Assembly: GCA_942493345.1 (NCBI GenBank)
Contig: OW818695.1
Location: forward strand, 3,162,001-3,226,000
Source of the DNA: GWE2-42-39 sp942493345
GTDB taxonomy: Bacteria; Bacteroidota; Bacteroidia; Bacteroidales; Prolixibacteraceae
DNA length: 64,000 nucleotides
Direction of reading: 5' to 3'
Shown: piece after piece, positions 1-9,503 of the stretch
Position numbering within the stretch: the first letter of the stretch is position 1
How the letters are laid out: every line of letters begins with the position of its first letter
Program-made: the position numbers and the translations under genes
Notes under the pieces: generated by a model
What the model was told of the DNA's origin: nothing
What the model saw: only the letters and a program-made list of their open reading frames with translations
Database searches by the model: none

Positions 1-14
1 TTTACAAGCCTCAA

Positions 15-1145
15 ATGAAAATGAGACCAATAATATATTTATTCTTATTTCTTATGATTGGATGTCAACCAAAGCAAACACGATTTGCTACCTCGGATCA
101 ATCGGATTTCCAAACGATAGTTGATGGAAAACAGACTGATTTGTACTATCTGAAAAACAAAAACGGCATAGAAGTGGCTGTCACTAATTTTGGCGCCAGA
201 GTAGTTGAATTATGGGTTCCGGATAAAAATGGAAATTTTGCAGATGTGGTGCTGGGACATAATTCTATTGACAAGTACGTCAACTATAAAGGAGAACGAT
301 TTCTGGGTGCAACCATTGGCCGTTACGGGAACAGAATTGCACACGGACAATTTGAACTTGATGGGGTGACCTATCAATTACCTTTAAACAATGGACCGAA
401 TAGCTTGCACGGAGGATTCAAAGGTTTTGACATGGTTGTTTGGGATGCTAAACAAATCGATAATAATAAACTGGAATTCACATATCTCTCCAAAGATGGG
501 GAAGAAGGATATCCTGGTAATCTGCAGGTAACGATGACTTATGAGTTGACCGATGATAATGAATTTATCATTACGCATCGCGCAAAAACTGATATGCCAA
601 CTATAATCAATTTGACCCATCATTCATTCTTTAACTTACACGGGGAAGGGAATGGAACAATCAATGACCATCTTTTGATGATCAATGCAACCCGATATAA
701 CCCTGTCGATTCGGTTCTTATCCCGAATGGAGAACTAGCTCCTGTTGAAGGCACTCCCATGGATTTTCGGGTTTCTACCGAAATAGGGAGCAGGCTCGAT
801 GCAGACTTTGAACAATTGAGGTTTGGAGGGGGCTATGACCACAATTGGGTGTTGACCCGAAAAACACCCGGTGACCTTGAATTAGCAGCATCAGTGTACG
901 AACCCACATCAGGAAGGTTCATGGAAGTATGGACAACCGAACCCGGCATTCAATTTTATGGTGGAAATTTCTTCGATGGGAAAATTACAGGGAAAAGTGG
1001 AAAACCATACGTTTATCGCGGCTCTTTGGCTTTGGAAACCCAACATTTCCCGGACAGCCCGAACAGGGCAAACTTTCCCTCAACCCGTTTGAATCCCGGA
1101 GAAAAGTATTGTTCTGTTTGTGTATATCGCTTTGATGCAAAATAA
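15..1145 (+). CDS. galM: Aldose 1-epimerase (galactose mutarotase), lipoprotein
   Basis: 376 residues. Interconverts alpha and beta anomers of hexoses so that released sugar can enter metabolism or transport. A lipoprotein signal ends in LMIGC (Cys17), so the enzyme should be tethered in the periplasm or outer membrane. The fold matches full-length GalM: RYGNRIAHGQF near 103-113, the His motif NLTHHSFFNL at 199-208, YDHNWVL near 277, and the conserved C-terminal Glu in LALETQHFPD (Glu341). Two start codons are possible, ATG at 15 or 21; neither changes the signal. A sugar symporter follows 45 bp downstream on the same strand, which fits a mutarotase-transporter pair. Sugar specificity cannot be read from the sequence. 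Confidence 0.93.
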   Translation: MKMRPIIYLFLFLMIGCQPKQTRFATSDQSDFQTIVDGKQTDLYYLKNKNGIEVAVTNFGARVVELWVPDKNGNFADVVLGHNSIDKYVNYKGERFLGATIGRYGNRIAHGQFELDGVTYQLPLNNGPNSLHGGFKGFDMVVWDAKQIDNNKLEFTYLSKDGEEGYPGNLQVTMTYELTDDNEFIITHRAKTDMPTIINLTHHSFFNLHGEGNGTINDHLLMINATRYNPVDSVLIPNGELAPVEGTPMDFRVSTEIGSRLDADFEQLRFGGGYDHNWVLTRKTPGDLELAASVYEPTSGRFMEVWTTEPGIQFYGGNFFDGKITGKSGKPYVYRGSLALETQHFPDSPNRANFPSTRLNPGEKYCSVCVYRFDAK

Positions 1146-1190
1146 TAGATAACCATTTGTGAAAAAACTTAAATAATCAATCATAATTTC

Positions 1191-2537
1191 ATGAGACGAT
1201 ATTTGTACTTTGTAACATTTGTAGCTGCTTTAGGCAGTCTGCTATTTGGCTTTGAAACCGGGGTTATCAACGGAACAATTTTTTACGTGGCCCAGTATTT
1301 TGGGCTCTCCCCAGCCATGAAAGGTTTTGTTGTGAGCGTGGCTTTGATTGGCTGTGTTGTTGGCGCTTTGTTTATCGGGAAACCGGCAGACATATACGGG
1401 CGCAGGTATATACTGAAGTACATGGCTCTCTTTTTCCTGATTTCAATGTTGATGACTGGTTTGGCCACTAATTTATGGATGTTCATCATTGGACGCTTCA
1501 TTGGTGGGCTTGCTGTGGGTGGTGCTTCGGTGGTTACTCCCATGTATATTTCGGAAGTGGCCCCGCCAAAATTACGGGGAAGATTGGTTGCAACTGCCCA
1601 GTTTGCTATTGTGCTCGGAATTCTGGTTTCATTCTTTTCTAATTTTATAATTGATAGCATGGGAGGGGGTGAAAACAAATGGAGGTGGATGTTTTTATTT
1701 GGAGTGATACCTTCTGCAATATTTTTTGTTCTTCTGTTTTTTATCCAACGCAGTCCGCGATGGCTGGTTAAGACAGGCCGTATTGAAGAAGCCCGTGAAG
1801 CTCTTTTAAGGGTTAATAATGTTGCCGATCCGGATATATTGATTAAAGAAATTCAGGACTCACTGGATAACGAAGTTCTCACCCATTATTCAGTTCTTTT
1901 TCGTAAGCCTTATTTTAAGTTAGTGCTAATTGGTATTGGCGTTGGAATGTTTAACCAGTTATCTGGAATCAATATTGTCAATTATTATTCAACTGATATA
2001 TTCAGGGAAGCCGGATTTAGCGGCGAGTCTGCTTTTTATCAGACGGTGCTGATCGGCATAACCAATCTGATTTTTACCATCGTCGGGATGTCCCTGATTG
2101 ACAAATTCGGAAGGAAGTTTCTCTTGTATGCCGGGGGTATCGGGATGCCGGTATTTCTTGGAATGTTCAGTTGGGCATATCTCTCAGGAAATACGAATGG
2201 CTATATTCTTTTGATTTCCATGCTGGGGTTTATTGCTTTTTTTGCTGCATCGCAGGGAACGGTCATTTGGGTAATCCTTTCCGAAATGTTCCCCAATAAT
2301 ATCAGGGCAAGGGGGTCGGCCATCGGCTCGTTTTCCCATTGGTTTTTCAATGCCCTGAATTCATGGGTGTTCCCGGTTATTGTTGCTTCCATCGGAACAG
2401 GTTACGCATTTTTGTTTTTCTGTATAGCCACTATTCTAAGTTTAATTTTTTACCGATTTGCCTTGGTGGAAACCAAAGGAAAATCACTGGAAGAAATTGA
2501 ACGCCTTGTTTTAGGTAAAAATCAGGGTACTTGTTAA
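1191..2537 (+). CDS. MFS sugar-proton symporter, sugar porter family
   Basis: 448 residues with about twelve hydrophobic helices, the usual length of XylE/GLUT-type porters. Visible family signatures are the GRRY after helix 2, RFIGGLAVGG before the central region, the QRSPRWLVKTGR motif at the start of the cytoplasmic loop, QLSGINIVNYYS in helix 7, DKFGRKF after helix 8, and the terminal ETKGKSLEEIE. It should import a monosaccharide across the inner membrane with protons. It follows the mutarotase gene by 45 bp and is probably co-transcribed. The substrate (xylose, glucose, galactose or other) is not determinable by eye. Confidence 0.93.
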   Translation: MRRYLYFVTFVAALGSLLFGFETGVINGTIFYVAQYFGLSPAMKGFVVSVALIGCVVGALFIGKPADIYGRRYILKYMALFFLISMLMTGLATNLWMFIIGRFIGGLAVGGASVVTPMYISEVAPPKLRGRLVATAQFAIVLGILVSFFSNFIIDSMGGGENKWRWMFLFGVIPSAIFFVLLFFIQRSPRWLVKTGRIEEAREALLRVNNVADPDILIKEIQDSLDNEVLTHYSVLFRKPYFKLVLIGIGVGMFNQLSGINIVNYYSTDIFREAGFSGESAFYQTVLIGITNLIFTIVGMSLIDKFGRKFLLYAGGIGMPVFLGMFSWAYLSGNTNGYILLISMLGFIAFFAASQGTVIWVILSEMFPNNIRARGSAIGSFSHWFFNALNSWVFPVIVASIGTGYAFLFFCIATILSLIFYRFALVETKGKSLEEIERLVLGKNQGTC

Positions 2538-2543
2538 AACTGT

Positions 2544-2612
2544 ATGAAACGAGCATAGTTTAAAAAACACAAAACGAGCTGTTTGCCTCGAAATCTCGGG
2601 GGCATGCGAGTT
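2544..2612. repeat. Intergenic repeat, copy 1 of 2
   Basis: A 69-bp segment beginning ATGAAACGAGCAT and ending CATGCGAGTT. It matches 63670..63738 without gaps at about 78% identity. The centre holds a short palindrome (CCTCGAAATCTCGGGGG). It occupies most of the 154-bp gap between the symporter and the activase gene, so it may also affect read-through or start of the downstream operon. Function is unknown. Confidence 0.7.
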
Positions 2613-2691
2613 ACACGAGTGAGGAAAACGAAATTTTAGAATGTATTCTTGATCCAAAAGATATACAGTAATTTTTAAATAGAATAAACGA

Positions 2692-3534
2692 ATGAAAGGC
2701 ACCATCTTTAATATCGAAGAATTTGCTGTACATGATGGACCGGGGATACGAAAGCTGGTTTTTTTTAAAGGATGTCCGTTGCGCTGTACCTGGTGTCATA
2801 ATCCGGAAGGGATTTCTTTTCGGAAAGAATTGATGGTGAGCCATGCTGCTTGTATCGATTGCGGCAAATGCAGGCAGATATGTACGAATGAAAAATGTAT
2901 TGCCTGTGGAAAATGTGTTAAGGTCTGTTCGCTGCGCTTACGAAAAGTATGCGGGCAGGAGTTGGAAGCAGAAGAATTGGCAAACGAACTTCTAAAAGGG
3001 AAAGAAATATTGATCAACAGTGGTGGAGGCATCACTATATCGGGTGGAGAACCTCTCGCTCAATCGGCTTTTCTTTTTGATTTGATAGAACATTTAAAGC
3101 CGATGAATATTGCTGTCGAAACATCGGGTCATGCTGCCGCTAACATCTTTCAAAAAATGGTTCCCCTGATTGACCTTGTTCTGATGGATATTAAACACAC
3201 CGATTCCGTAATTCATAAAAAGTATACCGGGGTCGATAATTATCAGATACTTGAAAATCTGGAATTCCTGTGCTGTGCTGATACCGATTTTTATATCCGT
3301 GTGCCCTTGATTCCGGGAGTGAACGATACTCGCGAAAATATGGAAAAGACGGCATTGCTAATCAAAGATGCCAAACATCTCAAACGGGTCGAGTTGCTGC
3401 CTTATCATCAAACCGCCGGGGCAAAATACCCAATGGTGAACAAACATTTTATTCCCGGGTTTGATACGAATAAAAAAGTAAACGTATGGAGAGATGTTTT
3501 TGAGAATTACAACATTAATATTACAGTGTTATGA
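2692..3534 (+). CDS. Glycyl radical enzyme activating enzyme (radical SAM)
   Basis: 280 residues. Uses S-adenosylmethionine and a [4Fe-4S] cluster to place the glycyl radical on the enzyme encoded next. The radical-SAM CxxxCxxC motif is Cys28/Cys32/Cys35 within GCPLRCTWCHNPEG. A ferredoxin-like insert follows with two CxxCxxCxxxC sets (Cys54/57/60/64 and Cys69/72/75/79), typical of activases of the non-PFL glycyl radical enzymes. The SAM-binding GGGITISGGEPLAQ lies near 105-118. The stop overlaps the start of the glycyl radical enzyme gene (ATGA), so the two are translationally coupled. This implies anaerobic or microaerobic metabolism. Confidence 0.95.
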   Translation: MKGTIFNIEEFAVHDGPGIRKLVFFKGCPLRCTWCHNPEGISFRKELMVSHAACIDCGKCRQICTNEKCIACGKCVKVCSLRLRKVCGQELEAEELANELLKGKEILINSGGGITISGGEPLAQSAFLFDLIEHLKPMNIAVETSGHAAANIFQKMVPLIDLVLMDIKHTDSVIHKKYTGVDNYQILENLEFLCCADTDFYIRVPLIPGVNDTRENMEKTALLIKDAKHLKRVELLPYHQTAGAKYPMVNKHFIPGFDTNKKVNVWRDVFENYNINITVL

Positions 3535-5609
3535 ACCAACGAATTAAAACAATACTGGACAATGTATTCCAGAAAAAGCATCATGTCTTCAGACAAAATA
3601 TTGCTCCGGATGTAGTGCGCGACTTTACGGTTTCCCTGAAAGAGCAAAAAGTGCAGGATGTGCTTCGGGCGCAAAAAAGATTAACCTGGGTCTTGACGAA
3701 CGAGGTGCCGGTAATCCTTCCCAATGAGAAGATCGTTTTTATGCGCACAGTCCCGCAAATCCCGGAAATCTTTACGAAAGATGAGTGGGCGGGAATTAAA
3801 AAAGAGCATTACATTCATGAGCTGGGAAGGATATGCAATATCAGCTCGAACTACAGTTATACCATTGAAGTTGGATTGGAGCAGAGACGAAAAGATGTTT
3901 TACAGTCCATCAATATTCATTTGGCACAAGGAGACAAACAAGGAGTTGAATTTTTGCAGACTGTTATTCATGCAATCGATGATATTGAAAAGCTGGCAGA
4001 CCGGTATGCTGAATTGGCGCAAAAATCAGGAAGAGAGGATATTTCCCTGATTTTAAACCGGATTCCCAGGGAAGGAGCGAAAACCTTTCGCGAAGCGTTG
4101 CAGTTTTTCAGGATACTCCATTTTGCCCTGTGGGCTTCGGGAAATTACCACAACACCGTTGGCCGGTTCGACCAGTACATGTTCAAATACCTGAAAAATG
4201 ATTTGGATTCAGGAGCGCTCGATTACGATTCTGCATTTGAATTGCTGGAAGAATTTTTCATTTCCTTTAACAAGGATAGTGACCTTTATCCTGGCATGCA
4301 GCAGGGCGACAACGGACAAAGCCTGGTGTTGGGCGGTGTTGATAAAAATGGGAACGATGCCTTTAACCTGCTTTCTGAGATGTGCCTGAAAGCCAGTCTT
4401 GAACTGAAATTGATCGACCCGAAAATTAATCTGCGTGTAACGAAAAATACGCCTGTCGAAATATATGATTTGGGTACGGAACTGACCAAACAAGGCCTCG
4501 GCTTCCCGCAATATTCCAACGATGAAGTTGTCATTCCCGGTTTATTGTCGAAAGGTTATGAATTAAAAGATGCCAGAGATTATGTGGTGGCTGCCTGCTG
4601 GGAATTTATTATTCCGGGGCAAGGAATGGACATCCCAAATATTGCGGCTTTGTCGTTTGCCCGGGTGGTTGATGCCTGTATAAAAAAGTATCTGGAAGAG
4701 TCAAAGGATTTCGATTCGTTTATGGACGGGGTCAGACAGGAAATGAAAGAAGAATTGGAAGCAATTGTTCCCGGCTTGTCGAATATTTACTCCGAACCGG
4801 CGCCTCTGCAGTCGCTATTGATGGATGGCTGCATCGAAAAGGCCAGGGATATTTCGATAGGTGGAAAATATAACAATTATGGGATTCACGGCACAGGAAT
4901 TTCCACTGCCGTTGATTCGCTGGCAGCAATTAAAAAATATGTTTTTGAGGAAAAGTTCGTAAGTGCCAGGGAAATAGGCAATGCTATCAGGAATAATTTT
5001 GAAGGAGATAATCATCTTTGGGAGAAACTGAGGTACGATGCCCCCAAAATGGGGAACGACGATGATTTTGCCGACCATATTGCAGTTGAATTACTGGATG
5101 CATTTTCGGAATTAACGGCTAACATGAAAAATGAACACGGCGGATGCTTCAGACCAGGTTCGGGCTCTGCTATGTATTATTTATGGCATGTAAAAGACAT
5201 TGGAGCATCGGCTGATGGCAGGAAAAAAGGAGAGCCGCTGTCTGCTAACTTCTCCCCGGGTTTAAATGTGAAAGTGAAAGGCCCTTTGTCCATCATCAAA
5301 TCATTTTCGAAACCCGATATGAAAAAGATAATGAATGGTGGTCCGCTCACTTTGGAATTGCACGATACTGTTTTCCGCAATCCGGAAAGCATTCGGAAAG
5401 TGTCATATTTGGTAAAATCGTACATGGATTTGGGAGGGCATCAGCTTCAGATTAATGCAGTGAACAGGGAACAATTAATTGCAGCCAAAGAACATCCTGA
5501 ACTTTATAAAAATCTGATCGTCAGGGTTTGGGGATGGAGCGGCTATTTTACCGAGCTTGATGAAGTTTACCAGGATCATATCATCCAACGTGTTGAGTTG
5601 AGCGTTTGA
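3531..5609 (+). CDS. Glycyl radical enzyme (pyruvate formate-lyase-like), substrate unknown
   Basis: 692 residues, about 100 shorter than most glycyl radical enzymes (roughly 780-850). The C-terminal radical motif is RVWGWSGYF (665-673), with Gly668 aligning with the radical glycine. The active-site thiyl Cys is Cys356 in AACWEFIIPGQG, with Glu358 in the C-x-E position used as acid/base by dehydratase-type members. The usual Gly before this Cys is Ala here. The gene overlaps its activase by 4 bp and the HAD phosphatase starts 2 bp after it. It could be a dehydratase or a C-C/C-O/C-S lyase on a sugar-derived or polyol substrate, given the sugar genes upstream. Being a glycyl radical enzyme is certain; the substrate is not. 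Confidence 0.93.
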   Translation: MNQRIKTILDNVFQKKHHVFRQNIAPDVVRDFTVSLKEQKVQDVLRAQKRLTWVLTNEVPVILPNEKIVFMRTVPQIPEIFTKDEWAGIKKEHYIHELGRICNISSNYSYTIEVGLEQRRKDVLQSINIHLAQGDKQGVEFLQTVIHAIDDIEKLADRYAELAQKSGREDISLILNRIPREGAKTFREALQFFRILHFALWASGNYHNTVGRFDQYMFKYLKNDLDSGALDYDSAFELLEEFFISFNKDSDLYPGMQQGDNGQSLVLGGVDKNGNDAFNLLSEMCLKASLELKLIDPKINLRVTKNTPVEIYDLGTELTKQGLGFPQYSNDEVVIPGLLSKGYELKDARDYVVAACWEFIIPGQGMDIPNIAALSFARVVDACIKKYLEESKDFDSFMDGVRQEMKEELEAIVPGLSNIYSEPAPLQSLLMDGCIEKARDISIGGKYNNYGIHGTGISTAVDSLAAIKKYVFEEKFVSAREIGNAIRNNFEGDNHLWEKLRYDAPKMGNDDDFADHIAVELLDAFSELTANMKNEHGGCFRPGSGSAMYYLWHVKDIGASADGRKKGEPLSANFSPGLNVKVKGPLSIIKSFSKPDMKKIMNGGPLTLELHDTVFRNPESIRKVSYLVKSYMDLGGHQLQINAVNREQLIAAKEHPELYKNLIVRVWGWSGYFTELDEVYQDHIIQRVELSV

Positions 5610-5611
5610 AC

Positions 5612-6076
5612 ATGAAAGTATTTGTTTTTGATCTCGATTTTACCATCTGGAATGCCGGGGATACTTTTTGCAGCGAAACATCCCCTCCATATTTCTGGAA
5701 GAACGGACAGTTGTTTGACCAGCAAGGACATTGGATTCGGCTTTATCCTGATGTTCTGAAGATATTGAAAATACTAAAGGATGCAGGGAAAACACTGGCC
5801 GTTGCTTCCCGGACAAACGAACCGGAGCGGGCAAAGCAATTGCTTCAATTATTTGATATTGAAAAGTATTTCGACATCACGGAAATATATCCCGGCAGTA
5901 AGGTGGCCCACTTGAAGAAAATTCAGGAAGAGGTTGGTTGCCGTTTTGACCAAATCGTCTTTTTTGACGATGAGGAACGAAATATAGAAGATGTAAGATT
6001 AACAGGAACCAAATGTATTCTTGTGGAAAATGGTTTATCAGTTCATATCGTTTTGTCGGATATTGAAGAAAAATAG
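5612..6076 (+). CDS. HAD-family magnesium-dependent phosphatase (MDP-1-like)
   Basis: 154 residues from the ATG at 5612. A TTG six bases upstream also opens the frame, but it overlaps the preceding stop and is less likely. HAD motif I is VFDLDFTIWNAG (nucleophile Asp and Asp+2 near residues 7 and 9), motif II is the Ser/Arg-Thr region AVASRTNEP, and motif IV is FFDDEERNIEDV. This matches the small MDP-1 acid phosphatase subgroup. It lies 2 bp after the glycyl radical enzyme gene, so it probably acts in the same pathway, for example removing phosphate from a substrate or product, or repairing a damaged metabolite. That role is inference. Confidence 0.85.
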   Translation: MKVFVFDLDFTIWNAGDTFCSETSPPYFWKNGQLFDQQGHWIRLYPDVLKILKILKDAGKTLAVASRTNEPERAKQLLQLFDIEKYFDITEIYPGSKVAHLKKIQEEVGCRFDQIVFFDDEERNIEDVRLTGTKCILVENGLSVHIVLSDIEEK

Positions 6077-6263
6077 GGATTGCGTATATCAAAAGTTTGT
6101 AAAAACGAAATCTAAATTTCAGGAAAAGTTTGACAACTACTTGCTAAAATCTAATAAGCATCAGTAAATGTTACAATTGACAATGTATCCAATTTTGCAG
6201 TTTGTCGAGCATTGAATATCGTATACATTCTTTCCACCAATCATTCAATCATTTTTCTTTCAG

Positions 6264-9200
6264 CTACTCTCTCTTTTGTTGCTTGTCCCGTTTCATAAAA
6301 GCCATCGGGTTATTTAAAATTCGGTCGCGTATTTCGGTCTGTCGTGTGATCCTCCATTTATTAATGTAGGTGATAACTTTTCGCAGGATATCGAAATACA
6401 ATGTAACCATAAGAAGCCCTGTAAACAACCAGATTAAGACAATATCGAACAGCACTGTTCCAATTTTTAACTTGCCGATGTATTTGCTGGCAGCATAAAA
6501 ATGGGCGCTTCCGTTGTTGTATACAGGCCGACGGAAAATGGGTTCATCGCCTTGGTAAATGCGATCGTTCGATACGTATAATTTATCGGGTGAATATTTG
6601 TCGCGTACCAGTGTTTCCAGTTTTTTGTTTACATATTTATTCCTAAAACTAATCATCTCGTCTTTGTTGTCAAAACTGGATAGCAACTGGTTGTATTTTG
6701 TTTCCAACGCATCCGAAGCAATTGTATATCGTTTTTGGTATTCTGAAGTTGCTTGGTCGAGATAATCGAACAATACGCCGAATTCGGCTTCGTTTAAAGG
6801 TTTATTGCCGATCATGCGAACCATTTTGTTCATCGAATCGGTAGTTGGCTTTACCGTCTCCAGCAGATCTGAAAATGAGTTTTTCAGGATACCTGTGATT
6901 TGAGCAGCTTCTTCCGCTTTGTTATTTTTCAGGTGTGAACGGTACATTTTCAGGTAATTGCCAACTTCCGGAAGTTGATAATAAGCAATAAAAGCAAGCT
7001 CGTTTTTTTTAACTTCTTTATCGAAAATATGCCGTCGGTAGTCGTTGCTTTTAAACTGGTTAACCGCCAACGCTTCGTAGGACCAACGCGATACCATGGC
7101 ATCGCCAATTAACGGGGTGCGGTCGTAACTGGCGAGCGAGTAATGCATTTTATTGAAATCGACAATGACGCCGCTCAGCAGTAATTGAGGCACAAACAGA
7201 AGAGGGATTAAAACATAAATAGCCACTGCCGAATCGAGGCCTGCCGAAAGATTTAACCCCAGCAGGTTGGCAAAGCAAGCCGTTGAAAATAAAATGGCCC
7301 AGGTTGAAAATGTCAGTCCCTGGATTTCGAGAATGTAATGGCCAACGGCAACGAACGAAGCCATCTGGATGGCTGAGATCAGGAGGAGTATGGTAATTTT
7401 AGATGCAAAATAAGCTCCTTTGCTGAGGTTCAGGAATTCTTCCCGTTTCCTGATTTTTCGGTCTTTAAAAATTTCTTCGGCGCTAATAATCAGTCCGGTA
7501 AAAAGAGCAACCACCACATTCATGAAAAGGAAAGCCGGGATGTTCACATTTTCGCTGAACAGATATTTGCCGTGTTCTGAATATTTAGAGAAGAACGCAA
7601 CGATAAGCGCCAGAATAGGCGCTTCGAGTAGTGCAATCGCAAGGTATTGTTTATTCGATTTCTTAGTAAGAAAATCTCTTTTCAGGAATAACTTGAATTG
7701 TCTAAACCATTTTGGGGTTTTAAAATTTACCTCCGGAATTTTTTCCTGTTCCACCGGGTTGGTATGCATGAAATCGATCACCCGTGGCTCCACATTTTCT
7801 TTGTATTTCTGATACCATTCTTCCGGAGAAATTTTTCGTTGGCGGATGCTTTTCCCAAAAGGGTCGACCATGCGGGCTTCGATAATGCTCAATGGCTGTT
7901 CTGCTTTTACATTTCCACAGGCGAGGCATTCGCTTTCGTCGGGGTTGATATAGTTGGCCTGGTGTTTAAAATAAGTGATGGCTTCCATCGGGTTGCCGAA
8001 AAAAATCACCCTTCCGCCTTTGTCCATCACGATCATGCGGTCGAATAATTTATAGATGTCGCTCGATGGCTGATGGATGTTTGCAAAAACCAGTTTCCCT
8101 TTTAAACACTGGCGTTTTAGCAGGTGCATTACTTTTTCGGAGTCGGCTGACGACAGACCTGAAGTTGGTTCGTCGACGAACAGTATCGATGGTTCGCGCA
8201 TCAGTTCAAGGGCAATGTTCAGACGTTTGCGCTGTCCTCCACTCAGGATTTTCCTCAAGGGGCTGCCAACGATCAGGTCGCAGGCTTCAACCAGGTCGAA
8301 GTCGACCAGAGCCTGTTCAACAATGGCGTCAATACTTTCATCATCGGCATTTCCAAAACAAAACCGGGCATTGAATTCCAGGTTCTGGCACACGGTCAGT
8401 TCTTCGAGCAACAGGTCATCTTGGGGGACGTAACCAATCAATCCGTTTAGGATTTCTGCATTTTCAGGGTTGTGCAGGTTGTAGCCGTTAATTGTTATAC
8501 TTCCTTTTACTGGTTTTATTTTACCATTCAATACATTGAGCAGGGTTGTTTTGCCCACTCCGCTTCCTCCCAAAATACCTACCAGATCGCCCGAACGTTC
8601 CTGGAAACTGAACGGGTGAAGTCCGTAAACTCTTTTATTAAAGCGGTATTCAATATTTTCAGTATTAAAAACGATGCGCGGTTTTCCCCGTTCCTGAATG
8701 AATCGCGACATAATACTGCTGTAATAAATCGGGATGATGCGCGATGTTTTCATGATGCTGCCGGGAGGAAATATGTACAGGCGCTGTTGATCGAGCCTGT
8801 GCCCGTTCAGGTACAAGTTGCGCGGCCCCCAGTATTTCAAAAACAGCGTGTTTGCACTGGTGATGCGGATGAGCCTGATTTCGACCTGTTGGCCATCGCG
8901 GTACAAATGGTTGATTTCCTTGTCCGGATAATCGGGATTTCCGTTTACAACAAACAGGCAATCTTTGTCCTTCACTTTTTCGAATGGAAACAGGAGAAAA
9001 CGGTACAGATTTTCGTATTCCCGGTAGTTGATTTTCAGTCCGCGGGCCACCACATTGACCATGGTCAGGTCGTCGGTGTTGAAGCCAGTCGGCTTGTTGA
9101 TGAAATTGAGTAATTGGGAAACAATTAAAAATCGGGCCCCAAGATCGTAATGAGTAACGATATCGCCGCAAATATCATTGAGGTATTTTTTGTTGATGAA

Positions 9201-9425
9201 ACGTTTTCCTTTCCCGTTTTCACTGTATAATATTTCCCGGTGGTCGACATGGTAATAATTTACAAATTCCTGGTATGTATCCATGTACTTACCGGCCATT
9301 TCCGTATTCAGGTTTTCCTTCAGGTACGATTCAACCAATATCTTGCTTTCATCGGGTAAATCTTCCCGGTAATCGGTAATGATTGCAAAAAGCTTTATTA
9401 ATGTTTCAATTATTCCTTCGTACAT
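6264..9425 (-). CDS. ABC transporter, ABCG-like fused ATPase-permease with long N-terminal region
   Basis: 1053 residues. Roughly 1-150 is an all-helical region resembling TerB-like domains. About 150-240 is a beta-rich FHA-like stretch. The nucleotide-binding domain (about 250-470) has Walker A GGSGVGKTT near 286, the Q-loop GYVPQDD, the signature LSGGQRKRLNIALEL, Walker B ILFVDEPTSGLSS and the switch His in ANIHQPSS. Hydrophobic helices at about 590-780 and near 1000 form an ABC-2-type membrane domain with a large soluble loop between. The order ATPase then membrane is that of ABCG/White half-transporters, so it probably dimerises and exports a lipophilic or envelope substrate. A hypothetical lipoprotein gene lies upstream on the same strand. 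Confidence 0.85.
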   Translation of the reverse strand: MYEGIIETLIKLFAIITDYREDLPDESKILVESYLKENLNTEMAGKYMDTYQEFVNYYHVDHREILYSENGKGKRFINKKYLNDICGDIVTHYDLGARFLIVSQLLNFINKPTGFNTDDLTMVNVVARGLKINYREYENLYRFLLFPFEKVKDKDCLFVVNGNPDYPDKEINHLYRDGQQVEIRLIRITSANTLFLKYWGPRNLYLNGHRLDQQRLYIFPPGSIMKTSRIIPIYYSSIMSRFIQERGKPRIVFNTENIEYRFNKRVYGLHPFSFQERSGDLVGILGGSGVGKTTLLNVLNGKIKPVKGSITINGYNLHNPENAEILNGLIGYVPQDDLLLEELTVCQNLEFNARFCFGNADDESIDAIVEQALVDFDLVEACDLIVGSPLRKILSGGQRKRLNIALELMREPSILFVDEPTSGLSSADSEKVMHLLKRQCLKGKLVFANIHQPSSDIYKLFDRMIVMDKGGRVIFFGNPMEAITYFKHQANYINPDESECLACGNVKAEQPLSIIEARMVDPFGKSIRQRKISPEEWYQKYKENVEPRVIDFMHTNPVEQEKIPEVNFKTPKWFRQFKLFLKRDFLTKKSNKQYLAIALLEAPILALIVAFFSKYSEHGKYLFSENVNIPAFLFMNVVVALFTGLIISAEEIFKDRKIRKREEFLNLSKGAYFASKITILLLISAIQMASFVAVGHYILEIQGLTFSTWAILFSTACFANLLGLNLSAGLDSAVAIYVLIPLLFVPQLLLSGVIVDFNKMHYSLASYDRTPLIGDAMVSRWSYEALAVNQFKSNDYRRHIFDKEVKKNELAFIAYYQLPEVGNYLKMYRSHLKNNKAEEAAQITGILKNSFSDLLETVKPTTDSMNKMVRMIGNKPLNEAEFGVLFDYLDQATSEYQKRYTIASDALETKYNQLLSSFDNKDEMISFRNKYVNKKLETLVRDKYSPDKLYVSNDRIYQGDEPIFRRPVYNNGSAHFYAASKYIGKLKIGTVLFDIVLIWLFTGLLMVTLYFDILRKVITYINKWRITRQTEIRDRILNNPMAFMKRDKQQKRE

Positions 9426-9503
9426 AGTTCTGTAAATTGCATGAAGCGCCGTGTATTCAATATACTTTCGGCGCGCATGCTGTTCCTTAAATATTTATAC
9501 TTA

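Noticed and set aside
5606..5611. TTG start for the HAD phosphatase
   Set aside because: It overlaps the upstream stop and adds only two residues before a normal ATG that gives the canonical VFDLD start.
8472..9113. 213-codon plus-strand open frame inside the ABC transporter gene
   Set aside because: Antisense shadow of a gene with clear ABC motifs on the minus strand.
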